Below are positions 1 to 8,366 of a stretch of DNA of 64,000 nt, in pieces. Numbering within the stretch: position 1 is the stretch's first letter; each line of letters opens with the position of its first letter. Source of the stretch: Microbulbifer sp. HZ11 (lineage in GTDB: Bacteria > Pseudomonadota > Gammaproteobacteria > Pseudomonadales > Cellvibrionaceae); the NCBI RefSeq assembly GCF_000708675.1, contig NZ_JELR01000001.1:372001-436000 (forward strand). Direction: 5' to 3'. A program made the translations under genes and the position numbers. The notes beneath the pieces were generated by a model. That model was not told where the DNA came from. It made no database searches and was given only the letters and a program-made list of their open reading frames with translations.

Positions 1-1095
1 GTTGCGGCGGAATTGATTATCGACGGTCGTGGCAAGGTGGTGACTCCGGGGTTGATTGCCCCCAGTAGTGAACTGGGGCTGACCGAAATCGGTGCGGCTG
101 CGTCTACCAATGACGGTGCAGTGGTCGAACAATCTATTGGTGCCGCCTTTGATCCAGTGGTGGCATTCAACGCCCGGTCCACGCTGATCCCCTTCAACCG
201 GGCCGGTGGCCTGACCCGCGCAATCGTATTGCCCGCCAGTGAAGAAAAGATCTTTGCAGGGCAGGGGTTCGCCATCAAGCTCACGGGAGAGTTCGACAGT
301 GTCACAGACCGACAGCTGGTGCAGAAGGTGTACTTTGGCGAGTATGGCGCGCAGCTGGCAGGGGGCAGCCGAGCCATGGCGTTCACCCAGTTGGAGAGTG
401 CGCTGCAACAGGCAAAGGAATACTCGGATAACCGGGATCAGATTCGCCGGGGACAATGGCGAGAACTGGACTTTACGCTGGACGACCTGGAGGCTCTGCA
501 GCCGGTACTGCGCGGTGAGCAGCGCCTCTTGGTCAGCGCGGACCGCGCCAGTGATATCTTGCAGCTTCTGACATTGGCGGATACCTACCAGATTCGACCA
601 ATCATTATCGGTGCTGCTGAAGGCTGGATGGTCGCCGATCAGTTGGCGAAAGCGCGGGTACCGGTGGTTGTCGATGTGCTGGGCAACACTCCAGATGCGT
701 TTGAGAAACTTGGGGCGCGGATGGACAACGCCGCGCTGCTGCACAAGGCCGGTGTTACCGTGGCTATCAGTGGCCCCGGATACGCAGGGTCACACAATAG
801 CTATCTGTCGCGTCAGGCTGCGGGCAACGCGGTCGCCTATGGGCTGCCCTTCGAGGAGGGAGTGCGTTCGGTGACCGCCAACGTAGCTGAAATCTTTGGT
901 ATCGATGGCGGTGTTCTGGCACCGGGCGGTGCCGCGGAGCTGGTTGTGTGGAGTGGTGATCCGCTGGAGGTCACCAGCTTCGCTGAACTGGTGCTGATCG
1001 ATGGCAAACCTCAGTCTCTCGTCAATCGCTCCACACGATTGCGGGATCGTTACTTACACCCCAAGGCGGGTACCGGACATGGATATAAAAACTGA
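1..1095 (+). CDS. Amidohydrolase family protein, C-terminal part (5' end outside window)
   Basis: The reading frame is open from the first base, so the gene begins upstream of the window; about 364 residues are visible. The segment GKVVTPGLI is the strand that precedes the metal-binding HxH in imidazolonepropionase-like amidohydrolases. Here it is followed by APSSELGLTEI with no HxH. The C-terminal part has the usual end of the fold, including a stretch around LAPGGAAELVVWSGDPLE where the small beta domain returns. I infer a member of the amidohydrolase superfamily with an altered or lost metal site. Substrate unknown. The stop codon overlaps the start of the MAPEG gene (ATGA), so the two are probably co-transcribed. 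Confidence 0.8.
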   Translation, partial: VAAELIIDGRGKVVTPGLIAPSSELGLTEIGAAASTNDGAVVEQSIGAAFDPVVAFNARSTLIPFNRAGGLTRAIVLPASEEKIFAGQGFAIKLTGEFDSVTDRQLVQKVYFGEYGAQLAGGSRAMAFTQLESALQQAKEYSDNRDQIRRGQWRELDFTLDDLEALQPVLRGEQRLLVSADRASDILQLLTLADTYQIRPIIIGAAEGWMVADQLAKARVPVVVDVLGNTPDAFEKLGARMDNAALLHKAGVTVAISGPGYAGSHNSYLSRQAAGNAVAYGLPFEEGVRSVTANVAEIFGIDGGVLAPGGAAELVVWSGDPLEVTSFAELVLIDGKPQSLVNRSTRLRDRYLHPKAGTGHGYKN

Positions 1096-1487
1096 TGATT
1101 AGTGTACAAATTACTGCGCTCTATGGCGGCCTATGTGCATTGTTGGTAATTGCGCTGGCATTTAACGTGGTACGTTTCCGTCGCGGCAAAAAGATTGGAA
1201 TCGGCACCGGAGGTGATAAAGAGGGCGCAGTACTGGTGCGCGCGCATGCGAATGCGATTGAGTACATTCCACTTGCCTTGATTCTGTTACTGGTGGCGGA
1301 GATCAATGGGGTTTCGGCGGTGTGGCTGCACTGTCTGGGTGGGGCTTTGGTGTTTGCACGAATTCTGCACGCGATTGGTCTGGTGGGCGGCAAAGGGGGG
1401 TATCACCCCGGTCGGTTTGGCGGTACCGCACTGACCTGGCTGGTGATCATTATCCTGGCGGTCATCAATATCCTTACCGCGGTCTGA
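1095..1487 (+). CDS. MAPEG family membrane protein
   Basis: A 130-residue protein with four hydrophobic segments (about 5-25, 55-72, 76-95, 108-128). The motif RAHANAIEYIPLALILL is typical of bacterial MAPEG proteins, the family of membrane-associated glutathione and eicosanoid enzymes (YecN-like). It probably sits in the inner membrane; no enzymatic activity can be deduced. Start ATG overlaps the TGA of the amidohydrolase gene by one base, pointing to translational coupling. Length is normal for the family. Confidence 0.85.
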   Translation: MISVQITALYGGLCALLVIALAFNVVRFRRGKKIGIGTGGDKEGAVLVRAHANAIEYIPLALILLLVAEINGVSAVWLHCLGGALVFARILHAIGLVGGKGGYHPGRFGGTALTWLVIIILAVINILTAV

Positions 1488-1518
1488 TATAGACCGGTGT
1501 CCTGACCGGCTTGCGGGG

Positions 1519-1542
1519 AAAAAAAAGCCCGGCAAGCCGGGC
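1519..1542 (-). terminator. Rho-independent terminator of yebG
   Basis: GCCCGGC at 1527-1533 pairs with GCCGGGC at 1536-1542. The run of eight A at 1519-1526 reads as a U-tract on the minus strand, downstream of yebG. Confidence 0.8.
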
Positions 1543-1585
1543 ATAGTACAGGGATGGAAACCAGAATATTGGTATCCAGGGGGGA

Positions 1586-1882
1586 TTACTGATTTGCCGC
1601 CAGCGGTGTGACGTTTTCATCGCTGGACTGCTCGTCCTGCTCTTCCGTGGCGAGCAGCTCTTCCGGCTTGCCTTTACAGGCTTTCGCCAGAACTTCGCGG
1701 CGCTTGGCCAGCATCAGGCCGATTTCTTCACTCGCTTCTTCGGACACGCCCTCAACGTTGCGCTCGATCAGTGCGGTGATGTTGGCGGCAAGTTCCAGCA
1801 TCTTGTCGTGTTCTTCGGCATCTTTTTTGTTATCGAACATGGCTCCGTCTCTATCGCATTTCCAAACGGCTACTACCGCCAT
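1586..1882 (-). CDS. yebG: YebG family SOS-response protein
   Basis: A 98-residue acidic protein. The N-terminus (MAVVAVWKCDRDG) and the central MLELAANITALIERNVEG segment match the YebG family, a small DNA-damage-inducible protein of gammaproteobacteria with unclear biochemical role. The C-terminus is rich in Glu, Asp and Ser and looks disordered, as in the E. coli protein. It is a single-gene unit, with its own terminator just downstream and a LexA-like site about 65 bases upstream of the start codon. The regulatory site independently supports the assignment. Confidence 0.9.
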   Translation of the reverse strand: MAVVAVWKCDRDGAMFDNKKDAEEHDKMLELAANITALIERNVEGVSEEASEEIGLMLAKRREVLAKACKGKPEELLATEEQDEQSSDENVTPLAANQ

Positions 1883-1946
1883 ACTGGGCCTCCTGAGGTC
1901 TTGGTATTGTGGTTATGTGTCGTTGATGTGGATGGATATACAGTAT

Positions 1947-1962
1947 CTGTATGAATATTCAG
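1947..1962. promoter_or_regulatory. LexA (SOS) box of yebG
   Basis: CTGTATGAATATTCAG matches the LexA consensus CTGT-N8-ACAG at all but one base (TCAG for ACAG). It lies upstream of yebG, which is a known LexA target in E. coli, so DNA-damage control is expected. Confidence 0.8.
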
Positions 1963-2036
1963 TGTCAACTGCAATACACCACATTCCGCGCCAGTGTACG
2001 CGCTGAGGGCCGGTTAGGGCTAGTTGAGGAGGAGGG

Positions 2037-2666
2037 CTAGAAGCCGCCGCCGTTGTCGAGCCATGCCTGTTCCGCAGCAGTGGACTCTCTGCCAAGGGCC
2101 TGATTGCGATGGGGGTATCGGCCGAACTGCTGGATGACCTTGTGGTGGGCTACGGCAAACCGGCAGTAGCTGGCCGCCGCTTTGGCTTCCTCGGAGGTAA
2201 CCCCTGTGCCGTTTGCTGCAAATTCCCGTTGTAACTGGTCGAAATAGGCCACCGACTGCTCTTGAACCTCGGGGTGTTCCGAGTGTTCGAGCGGCATTCC
2301 GACGAATGCCCGTTGATGAAGGCCCAGTTGCGTGTGGGTATTGTCCCGGATCATGGCCTGGCTGATTTCCAGCGCCAGCGGGTCCCCGGTAAAGGCGGCC
2401 GCCGATCCACGGAAAATATTGCGGCTGAACTGGTCGCACAACAGGATCAACCCCACCTGACCATCCAGGGTGTCCCGCCAGTAATCCAGTTCTCCGTTGA
2501 AGGCCTGCCCGACGACGCCGCTGAAGCGGCTGTGAATCTCCTCATCAAACGGGTCACTACGCTGGAACCACCGCCCCCGCAGGGGCTCGGGTGGCGTGAA
2601 ACTGAGGTCCGAGCTGCCAAACCAGAACTCGAGAATGGCCGCTGGCGACACTGATTCGGGGGTCAT
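2037..2666 (-). CDS. DUF924 family protein
   Basis: A 209-residue protein matching the DUF924 (TPR-like) family: an early FWFG, then RWF, and the central block LILLCDQFSRNIFRG, which is the hallmark of this family. Cytoplasmic, with no signal peptide. Function not established. Start at 2666 is chosen over an ATG five codons upstream because AAGGAG lies seven bases before it. No operon partner: yebG is separated by about 150 bases holding the LexA site. Confidence 0.88.
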   Translation of the reverse strand: MTPESVSPAAILEFWFGSSDLSFTPPEPLRGRWFQRSDPFDEEIHSRFSGVVGQAFNGELDYWRDTLDGQVGLILLCDQFSRNIFRGSAAAFTGDPLALEISQAMIRDNTHTQLGLHQRAFVGMPLEHSEHPEVQEQSVAYFDQLQREFAANGTGVTSEEAKAAASYCRFAVAHHKVIQQFGRYPHRNQALGRESTAAEQAWLDNGGGF

Positions 2667-2910
2667 TGTGTGCTCCTTCAATTATTTTCTGCCGCTTGCA
2701 TCCAAACAGCTGGGTGTTGTCGTCCATCAGGGGAAGGGTAAAAGCAGGTTCCGGGAATCCCAAAACCTGATACCGGTTGACTAAAAAAGGTACAATCCTG
2801 CGCCATTGATGGTCTTTCGAGGTAGTTCGTCTATCTGTCACCATCGCGGAAGAGATTGGCCAGGGCAACTCCCTGCTTTACCTCAGATCAGTTAGAGCGA
2901 GATAACACCA

Positions 2911-3807
2911 ATGAGAGCGATTGAAAACAGACAACGCGGCCCGCTGAATCTCTGGGCACTGGCCCTGGTAGCCGCTGTGGGTATGGGTGCGTCGAGCAGC
3001 CTGCTGGCCCAGGAAGAGGAGGCGGTAGCACCCAAGCCGCCAGTCCCTCCAGCCCCGGTGGTCGAACCGAAGCCGGTAGAGAAGGAGGTGACCAAACAAG
3101 TGCGCATACTGCGCCAGGACGACGGTACTCTGCGCATCCATACACGGGATGAAAATGGCGAAAACGCCGATGTGGAGATTGATCTCGGCGAAGCCTTCGG
3201 CGGCAAGGTGACTCAACGCATTTACGAGAAGCTCGAAGAGAAAGGCATTCTGGATGAGAAAGGCCTGGTGGTGGAGCAGGCGCTGGATTCCGTACCCCGC
3301 AACATCAGTATCGGTATCAAGGCCGACATGGAGCGTGCCGAGCGCATCCGCGAGCGGGCGGAACGGGCTCGGGAGCATGCGGAGCGGATGCACGAGCATG
3401 CCTATGAGGTTCGTGAAGAAAAGGTCAGAGAGCAGCGCTCGGGAGGGCCGGATATGGACTGGTTGATCGGTATCGTGGCGATTATCGCAGTGTTCGGTAC
3501 TCCGATTCTGATTGTATGGATGGTGACCCGCAACAACTACCGTAAGAAGCAGCTGTTGATGGAGAACATCAACCGCATGGTGTCTGAAGGCCGTGATATT
3601 CCGCCGGAGCTGCTGGATGCGATGGATCGCGAGGGTACCAATACCACGAAAGACAGGGGGATTACCCTGATCGCCATCGGCGCCGCTGTATTTATCTGGT
3701 TGTCCATCTCCGCCGGGGTGGATGTGGGTAGCCTCGGCCTGATCCCGCTGTTTATCGGGATCGCCCGCTATGTCAATTGGAAGCACGACCAGAAACAAGC
3801 GGGTTAA
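2911..3807 (+). CDS. DUF6249 domain-containing membrane protein
   Basis: 298 residues. An N-terminal signal-like segment (about 14-33) ends in SSLLAQ. It is followed by a Pro-rich linker (44-60), a charged helical stretch rich in RAERIRERAERAREH (about 140-180, likely coiled coil), a membrane segment (about 187-209) and two more near the C-terminus (about 248-290). The cytoplasmic segment with EGRDIPPELLD is typical of DUF6249. It lies 13 bases upstream of an ECF sigma factor gene, an arrangement that suggests a shared regulatory circuit, perhaps envelope sensing. That role is inference. Confidence 0.75.
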   Translation: MRAIENRQRGPLNLWALALVAAVGMGASSSLLAQEEEAVAPKPPVPPAPVVEPKPVEKEVTKQVRILRQDDGTLRIHTRDENGENADVEIDLGEAFGGKVTQRIYEKLEEKGILDEKGLVVEQALDSVPRNISIGIKADMERAERIRERAERAREHAERMHEHAYEVREEKVREQRSGGPDMDWLIGIVAIIAVFGTPILIVWMVTRNNYRKKQLLMENINRMVSEGRDIPPELLDAMDREGTNTTKDRGITLIAIGAAVFIWLSISAGVDVGSLGLIPLFIGIARYVNWKHDQKQAG

Positions 3808-3820
3808 GGGCAACCAATAA

Positions 3821-4375
3821 ATGAACCTCGATGATGGGGATCTGATCAGGCGCGTCGTCGAAGACGGGGACCAGCGGGCTTATGCCCAGCTGGTTCGTCG
3901 CTATCAGTCACAGCTGCGTTTCTCGCTCCGTCAGCTGTGCGATGGCGACCAGGGTCTTGCAGACGACATGGCGCAAGAGGCTTTTATCAAGGCCTATAAG
4001 GCGCTGCCCGCGTTTCGTGGGGATGCTCGGTTCAGCACCTGGCTGTACCGCATTGCCTACAATCTGGTCATGAGTCACAAGCGCAAGAACGCTCCGGTGG
4101 TGGATCAGGAAGCCGTGGACAGCGCCCAATCCCAGGAAAGCGTCGAAGAAGCGCAACAGCTGGGGATGGCCAGAGACTTGAATTCGGCTATGGGGGAATT
4201 AAGTGACGCCCAAAGGCAGGCGGTGCATCTGTGTATGCAGCGTGGCTTTTCACATGAGGAGGCGGCAAGCATTATGAAGTTGCCGTTGGGCACGGTAAAA
4301 TCCCACGTCAACCGCGCTCGGACCAAGCTGCAGTCGCTGCTTCAGGCCTGGCGCGAGGAGGTAGTCAGTGGCTGA
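3821..4375 (+). CDS. ECF-family RNA polymerase sigma factor (sigma-70 family)
   Basis: 184 residues. Region 2 is clear: a DDMAQEAFIKAYKAL core-binding helix followed by FSTWLYRIAYNLVMSHKR for -10 recognition. Region 4 has LSDAQRQAVHLC, then the helix-turn-helix SHEEAASIMKLPLGTVKSHV that reads the -35. Spacing and length are normal for group 4 sigma factors. It sits between the DUF6249 gene (13-base gap) and a small membrane protein gene that it overlaps by 8 bases; that last protein is the natural anti-sigma candidate. The target promoters cannot be deduced here. Confidence 0.92.
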   Translation: MNLDDGDLIRRVVEDGDQRAYAQLVRRYQSQLRFSLRQLCDGDQGLADDMAQEAFIKAYKALPAFRGDARFSTWLYRIAYNLVMSHKRKNAPVVDQEAVDSAQSQESVEEAQQLGMARDLNSAMGELSDAQRQAVHLCMQRGFSHEEAASIMKLPLGTVKSHVNRARTKLQSLLQAWREEVVSG

Positions 4376-4802
4376 TTTCGACAGACAGTCAAAAGATTCG
4401 CAAAGCATTAATCCCCAGCAGGTGTGGGGTGGATCGGACGGTATGGTAGTCAAAAACGGTGTTGTGCACGCCGGTCCTATGGGCGATGGCGAGCCAGATT
4501 TCGACACCTGGTTGTCGCAGCAGCTCCAGTTCAGCGAGCCGCATCTGGACGACGACGGTTTCTGCGAGCGGGTAATGGCGGACCTACCGCCGGTACCGGC
4601 CAAGCGCGCTGAACGTCGAGCCACCCGCTATCAGTATGCGGCGGTGGTGTTGGCCTCGGCGATTGTCTGCTGGCAATTCCCGCTGCGGGAAGTGTTGGTG
4701 GCCGCGGCAGAACAGAGTATCAGCCTGTATAGCCTGGTGGGCCTCGGTATGCTGGGGTCGCTGGTGGCGATGACTGGCGGCATCATGGCTGCCCGCCGCT
4801 GA
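4368..4802 (+). CDS. Small membrane protein, putative anti-sigma factor
   Basis: 144 residues, start GTG with AGGAGG six bases upstream, overlapping the sigma factor gene by 8 bases. The N-terminal ~85 residues are soluble and acidic (with the segment DTWLSQQLQFSEPHLDDDGF), followed by two hydrophobic helices (about 88-103 and 118-140). A cytoplasmic head plus membrane anchor, coupled to an ECF sigma gene, is the layout of a membrane anti-sigma factor. I see no zinc-binding HxxxCxxC motif, so it would be a non-ZAS type. No family recognised with confidence. Confidence 0.6.
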   Translation: MADFDRQSKDSQSINPQQVWGGSDGMVVKNGVVHAGPMGDGEPDFDTWLSQQLQFSEPHLDDDGFCERVMADLPPVPAKRAERRATRYQYAAVVLASAIVCWQFPLREVLVAAAEQSISLYSLVGLGMLGSLVAMTGGIMAARR

Positions 4803-4811
4803 TTGGCGGGC
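4791..4811 (+). terminator. Hairpin over the end of the sigma-factor operon
   Basis: GCCCGCC (4791-4797) and GGCGGGC (4805-4811) form a 7-bp stem across the stop codon. No T-run follows, so termination here is uncertain. Confidence 0.3.
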
Positions 4812-4851
4812 CCCCTCCGGGAATCAAATCTCTCTTGAACCCCCACCCAAA

Positions 4852-5391
4852 TCAGTTCTGATACTGGCCCAGGCGCAGCTCGCCGCTTTTGGAGACCCGT
4901 ATCGCCGGCAAAATCGACTGCTGCAATCCCAGCTTTGCCTCCAGCTCATAGGGCACGGTATCCCCCTGTAGCCGAACCAGCTCGGTCATGGCCATGATTG
5001 ACCCCATCAGGTTGGCGGACGCATCGACCACTATGGCGTCCTGACCATAGGCCGGGATCACCGGCAGATTATTCGAGGTGCCGGTAATCACCTTGTGCCC
5101 CGCCAGCTTCAGCGTGTAGTACAGCCCGGATAGGGCGAGGGCGCTGTCATTGGGGTTGAATACACGCAGGTGAATACGAAAACGCAGGTCACCACTGTGG
5201 TTATTCGGTAGCGGTTCCACCGCTGTTACCTGGACATCCGGCTTTTCAAAATTCGGCGATAACGAGGCGCATCCCTGAATCAACAGGAATGGTACGAGTA
5301 ACAGCGCCATCATTGCCCTGAGAAGGCCTGCACTAGCGTGAGAACAACGATTCTGTGCCCGGTCGCTTTTCGTGCCCATAGAGGTGTTCAA
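4852..5391 (-). CDS. LEA type 2 (WHy-domain) family lipoprotein
   Basis: About 179 residues with a lipoprotein signal ending LLVPFLLIQGC, then a WHy/LEA14-like beta-sandwich domain: LRFRIHLRVFNPNDSALALSG is the conserved N-P-N strand of this family, followed by YTLKLAG. Homologues are small periplasmic or outer-membrane lipoproteins of unknown role. Start: a TTG at 5391 has AAGGAG six bases upstream; an in-frame ATG at 5415 lacks a Shine-Dalgarno sequence and another ATG lies four codons downstream. The n-region of the signal is unusually long for any of these starts. Convergent with the sigma operon. Confidence 0.78.
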   Translation of the reverse strand: MNTSMGTKSDRAQNRCSHASAGLLRAMMALLLVPFLLIQGCASLSPNFEKPDVQVTAVEPLPNNHSGDLRFRIHLRVFNPNDSALALSGLYYTLKLAGHKVITGTSNNLPVIPAYGQDAIVVDASANLMGSIMAMTELVRLQGDTVPYELEAKLGLQQSILPAIRVSKSGELRLGQYQN

Positions 5392-5495
5392 TATGTACTC
5401 CTTGAGATTTCCCATAACTCGACTACCGCAAGCCTAACCATCTCGCGGGCCCAGGGCTATACTCATGTGGTCGTTTGCACGGGTAAGGATCGCAA

Positions 5496-6422
5496 ATGGA
5501 ATTTGCAGAGCTTCAACCTGAATTACAGCAGTGGATCCGCGATGCGGTGAAAAGTGGGCACCACCTCTCCGTCATGGTGGATGCTTTACTGAAAGCGGGA
5601 TACCAGCCGGGCATCTCGCAGGCGGTAGAGCAGTGCATTCTCGACCACGGGATAGGCCGTCGCGATACCGGTACAGCGCCCGCCCGTCCCGCACACACGC
5701 AAAGTCCTGAGACGTCCGCGCCGTGGATTGTGGCTCAAACCAGCGAGCGCAACGGGCGTTTCCACCGCTTCGCCGCTGATGGTAACCAGATTGACCTGGG
5801 CGACCGGCTGGTGGATGTCCGCTTCGCCATGAAACGCCCTAACATAGTTCTGTTCGCTAACCTGCTGTCTGACAGCGAGTGCGATGCGCTGGTGGCGATG
5901 TCGAAACCCAATCTGAAGCCGTCCCGGGTGGTGAACTCTGAGCGCGGGTCTTTCGATTTACGCGATACCCGTACCAGTTCCGGGACACATTTCGCCCGTG
6001 GTGAAACACCGGTGATCACGGCAATCGAGGCGCGCATCTCGCGCCTACTGGACGTCCCCGAGGAGCGCGGCGAACCGCTGCAGATACTGAATTATCAGGT
6101 CGGCGGGGAGTATCGCCCTCATTACGACTTTTTCAATCCGGAAAAACCGGGCAACCATGGGGTGCTGTGTTCAGGGGGGCAGCGGGTGGGAACCCTGATT
6201 ATGTACCTGAATGATGTGTCTTCCGGTGGTGCAACGGTTTTCCCCCGGGTGGGCCTTGATATTCTTCCGCAGAAAGGCGCTGCGCTGTTCTTTTCCTACA
6301 CCAGTGATTCCGGAGAACTGGATTATCAGACACTCCACGGCGGAAGCCCGGTACTGGCCGGGGAAAAGTGGATCGCGACCAAGTGGCTGCGTACCCAGGA
6401 CTATGCGCCCGGCGTATCCTGA
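5496..6422 (+). CDS. 2OG-Fe(II) oxygenase, prolyl 4-hydroxylase-like
   Basis: 308 residues. The C-terminal ~200 residues form a prolyl-4-hydroxylase-type double-stranded beta-helix: iron ligands H209 and D211 in YRPHYDFF, third ligand H281 in TLHGG, and the 2-oxoglutarate-binding K291 in GEKWIATKW. It probably hydroxylates a prolyl or related residue with O2, Fe(II) and 2-oxoglutarate; substrate unknown. The first ~90 residues are variable and lack a signal peptide, so a cytoplasmic location is likely. The MscS gene follows after 12 bases. Confidence 0.88.
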   Translation: MEFAELQPELQQWIRDAVKSGHHLSVMVDALLKAGYQPGISQAVEQCILDHGIGRRDTGTAPARPAHTQSPETSAPWIVAQTSERNGRFHRFAADGNQIDLGDRLVDVRFAMKRPNIVLFANLLSDSECDALVAMSKPNLKPSRVVNSERGSFDLRDTRTSSGTHFARGETPVITAIEARISRLLDVPEERGEPLQILNYQVGGEYRPHYDFFNPEKPGNHGVLCSGGQRVGTLIMYLNDVSSGGATVFPRVGLDILPQKGAALFFSYTSDSGELDYQTLHGGSPVLAGEKWIATKWLRTQDYAPGVS

Positions 6423-6434
6423 CAGGGCAGGGCG

Positions 6435-7427
6435 ATGCTGCGAGATTTCTCCCACCTGACCCACGTGCAAAACTCGCCGGTGGATACGGACAAAGCCAAA
6501 GAATTGGCGGAAACCCTGGAACTTGCGAAAGTCGCTCCCTCCTCGTTTAGTGACGTCATTGATACCGTATCCGAGTCGCTGCTGAATATCTGGCAGGGGT
6601 TTCTCGGGCATATTCCGTTCTTCGCGGCCAGTGTCATGATGTTGCTGCTGACCTGGCTGGTTGCGACTCTGACTGGAAAATTTGCCCGGCGCTTCGCAAA
6701 AAAAACCACCCAACGCCCATCGTTGCAGGACCTGTTGGTTCGGCTGGTCCGTATCTTTATCTGGGTTATCGGCCTGTTGTTCACGGCAATGGTGCTTTTC
6801 CCCGGATTGACGCCCGCGAAAGCGCTGGGTGGGCTGGGATTGTTATCGGTGGCAGTAGGGTTGGCATTCAAGGATATATTCGAGAATTTTTTCGCCGGCA
6901 TCCTGATCCTGTGGCGCTTCCCGTTTGAGGCGGGGGATGTCATCCAGTGTGAGAACGTGTCCGGTCGGGTTGAAGCGGTTGAGGTGCGCAATACCACCAT
7001 TCGCCGTACTACGGGAGAGCTGGTGATAGTCCCAAATCTGTTCCTGTTCAAAAATCCCTGCGAAATTCTCACAGACCGAAGTAAGCGGCGCTTCAGTATC
7101 AAAGTGGGTGTGGCCTATGGGGTAGACCTGGATGCTGCGGTGGGGGTGATCGAGGAAGCGGTGCGTGCCTGTGACCTGGTGCGGGACGACGATCCGGTCC
7201 AGGTATTTCCCCATGAATTCGCAGACAGTGGTATTGAGATCGAGATCAGCTGGTGGGCGGGCTCCACACCACTGGAGGAGCGCAAATCCCGCGGCCAGGT
7301 GGTGGCCGCGGTAAAACGTGCGCTGGATGCTGCAGGTATGGAAATTCCCTTCCCCTATCGGACCCTGACGTTCAAAGAACCGCTCTCTCTGGGTGGCCCT
7401 GCTGCGCAGGCGTCGGCGCAGGAGTGA
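6435..7427 (+). CDS. Mechanosensitive ion channel family protein (MscS type)
   Basis: 330 residues with three hydrophobic segments (about 53-75, 102-120, 127-160). The third carries the Gly/Ala-rich pore helix and continues into GLAFKDIFENFFAGILIL, the MscS family signature, then a beta domain (FEAGDVIQ, IRRTTGELVIVPN) and an alpha/beta cytoplasmic vestibule. It probably releases solutes on hypo-osmotic shock. Short MscS form without large periplasmic domains. It ends one base before the convergent maiA gene, so the two mRNAs share 3' ends. Confidence 0.92.
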   Translation: MLRDFSHLTHVQNSPVDTDKAKELAETLELAKVAPSSFSDVIDTVSESLLNIWQGFLGHIPFFAASVMMLLLTWLVATLTGKFARRFAKKTTQRPSLQDLLVRLVRIFIWVIGLLFTAMVLFPGLTPAKALGGLGLLSVAVGLAFKDIFENFFAGILILWRFPFEAGDVIQCENVSGRVEAVEVRNTTIRRTTGELVIVPNLFLFKNPCEILTDRSKRRFSIKVGVAYGVDLDAAVGVIEEAVRACDLVRDDDPVQVFPHEFADSGIEIEISWWAGSTPLEERKSRGQVVAAVKRALDAAGMEIPFPYRTLTFKEPLSLGGPAAQASAQE

Positions 7428-7428
7428 A

Positions 7429-8076
7429 TCAGAGCGTGCTGTCCGGCTGGTTTTCCGGACGCGCCTTATCGAACGCCGGCAGCGCGGCGCAGGCGGCGCC
7501 GATGTGTGCAATGGTCGGGTAATCGCTTACCGCGACGCCAAATCGTTCTGCGCTGTAGATTTGCGGCACCAGGCAGCATTCAAACAGACCGGGCCTTTCA
7601 CCGCCCACAAACGCGGTGCTCTGCGCGCTGAGCTGTGGGGCCAGCTGGGTCTCCAGTGCATCAAACCCCAGACCGATCCAGTGTCGTATCCACGCGACTT
7701 TCTGCTCGTCTGAGGCTCCGAGTTCCGCTTGCAGATATTTCAGCACGCGCAGGTTCTGAACCGGCTGAATGTCGCAGGCGACGTTGTAGGCGAGGGCACG
7801 AATACGTGCGCGAGCCAGCGCGCCATCGGGTAGCAGGGCGGGTTGCGGATACTGTTCGTCGAGCCATTCCAGGATGGCGAGGGACTGGGTGAGCACCTGG
7901 CCGTCGTCAATCAATGCGGGCACCAGGCCCTGGGGGTTCAGGGACTTGTGCGGCGCTTCCTTCTGTTCACCTTTCAGTAGATTTACCGGGTGGTATTGGT
8001 ACTCGAGACCTTTCAGGTTCAGGGCAATGCGCACCCGATAGCTGGCGGAAGAGCGGAAGTATCCGTGAAGCTCCAT
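7429..8076 (-). CDS. maiA: Maleylacetoacetate isomerase
   Basis: 215 residues of the zeta-class GST fold. The active-site motif SSASYRVRIALNLKGL (SSxSxRVRI) near the N-terminus and NPQGLVPAL, then TQSLAILEWLDE, are diagnostic. It converts maleylacetoacetate to fumarylacetoacetate using glutathione in tyrosine/homogentisate breakdown. The start at 8076 gives the usual N-terminus MELHGYFRSS; an in-frame upstream extension of 27 codons is not conserved-looking. No fumarylacetoacetase or homogentisate dioxygenase lies next to it in this window. Confidence 0.92.
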   Translation of the reverse strand: MELHGYFRSSASYRVRIALNLKGLEYQYHPVNLLKGEQKEAPHKSLNPQGLVPALIDDGQVLTQSLAILEWLDEQYPQPALLPDGALARARIRALAYNVACDIQPVQNLRVLKYLQAELGASDEQKVAWIRHWIGLGFDALETQLAPQLSAQSTAFVGGERPGLFECCLVPQIYSAERFGVAVSDYPTIAHIGAACAALPAFDKARPENQPDSTL

Positions 8077-8183
8077 ATTCTGAATATCCTCAAAGATGGG
8101 AAAGTCTTGTGTCAGAGGGCAGGGGGGGCAGATTGCGAGCCTCCATTGCCCGAGCAAACAGTTTGCGTAAACTTACAGCAAGG

Positions 8184-8214
8184 CTGACAAAAATGGCGTG
8201 AGACGCCGTATAAT
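8184..8214 (+). promoter_or_regulatory. Promoter-like sequence with GC-rich discriminator
   Basis: CTGACA at 8184-8189 and a perfect TATAAT at 8209-8214, spaced 19 bases, followed immediately by GCGCGGCC. A GC-rich discriminator like this is typical of stringently controlled promoters. Spacing is longer than the 17-base optimum. Confidence 0.45.
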
Positions 8215-8337
8215 GCGCGGCCAATTTCGTTTGATGCTGTACAGGCGCATCAGGCTGGCGGGAAATCCACCGGTCGTGCGGCGCTCCCCGTCAGCGGCAG
8301 CACCCTGCCAGAAAAATTCCTGCGGCAGTGGTTACAA

Positions 8338-8366
8338 TTGAAACCAATCTTAGTTACATTTGATAT
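8338..8366 (+). promoter_or_regulatory. Sigma-70 promoter of the marR-like gene
   Basis: TTGAAA (8338-8343) and TGATAT (8361-8366) with exactly 17 bases between them, about 40 bases before the chosen start codon at 8405. Confidence 0.55.

Noticed and set aside
2777-2796. TTGACT and TACAAT upstream of the DUF6249 gene as a sigma-70 promoter
   Set aside because: Only 8 bases separate them, far from the 17 needed; TACAAT alone is weak evidence.
2878-3813. 311-codon minus-strand open frame opposite the DUF6249 gene
   Set aside because: His- and Arg-rich shadow of the coding strand; the plus-strand gene has clear domains.
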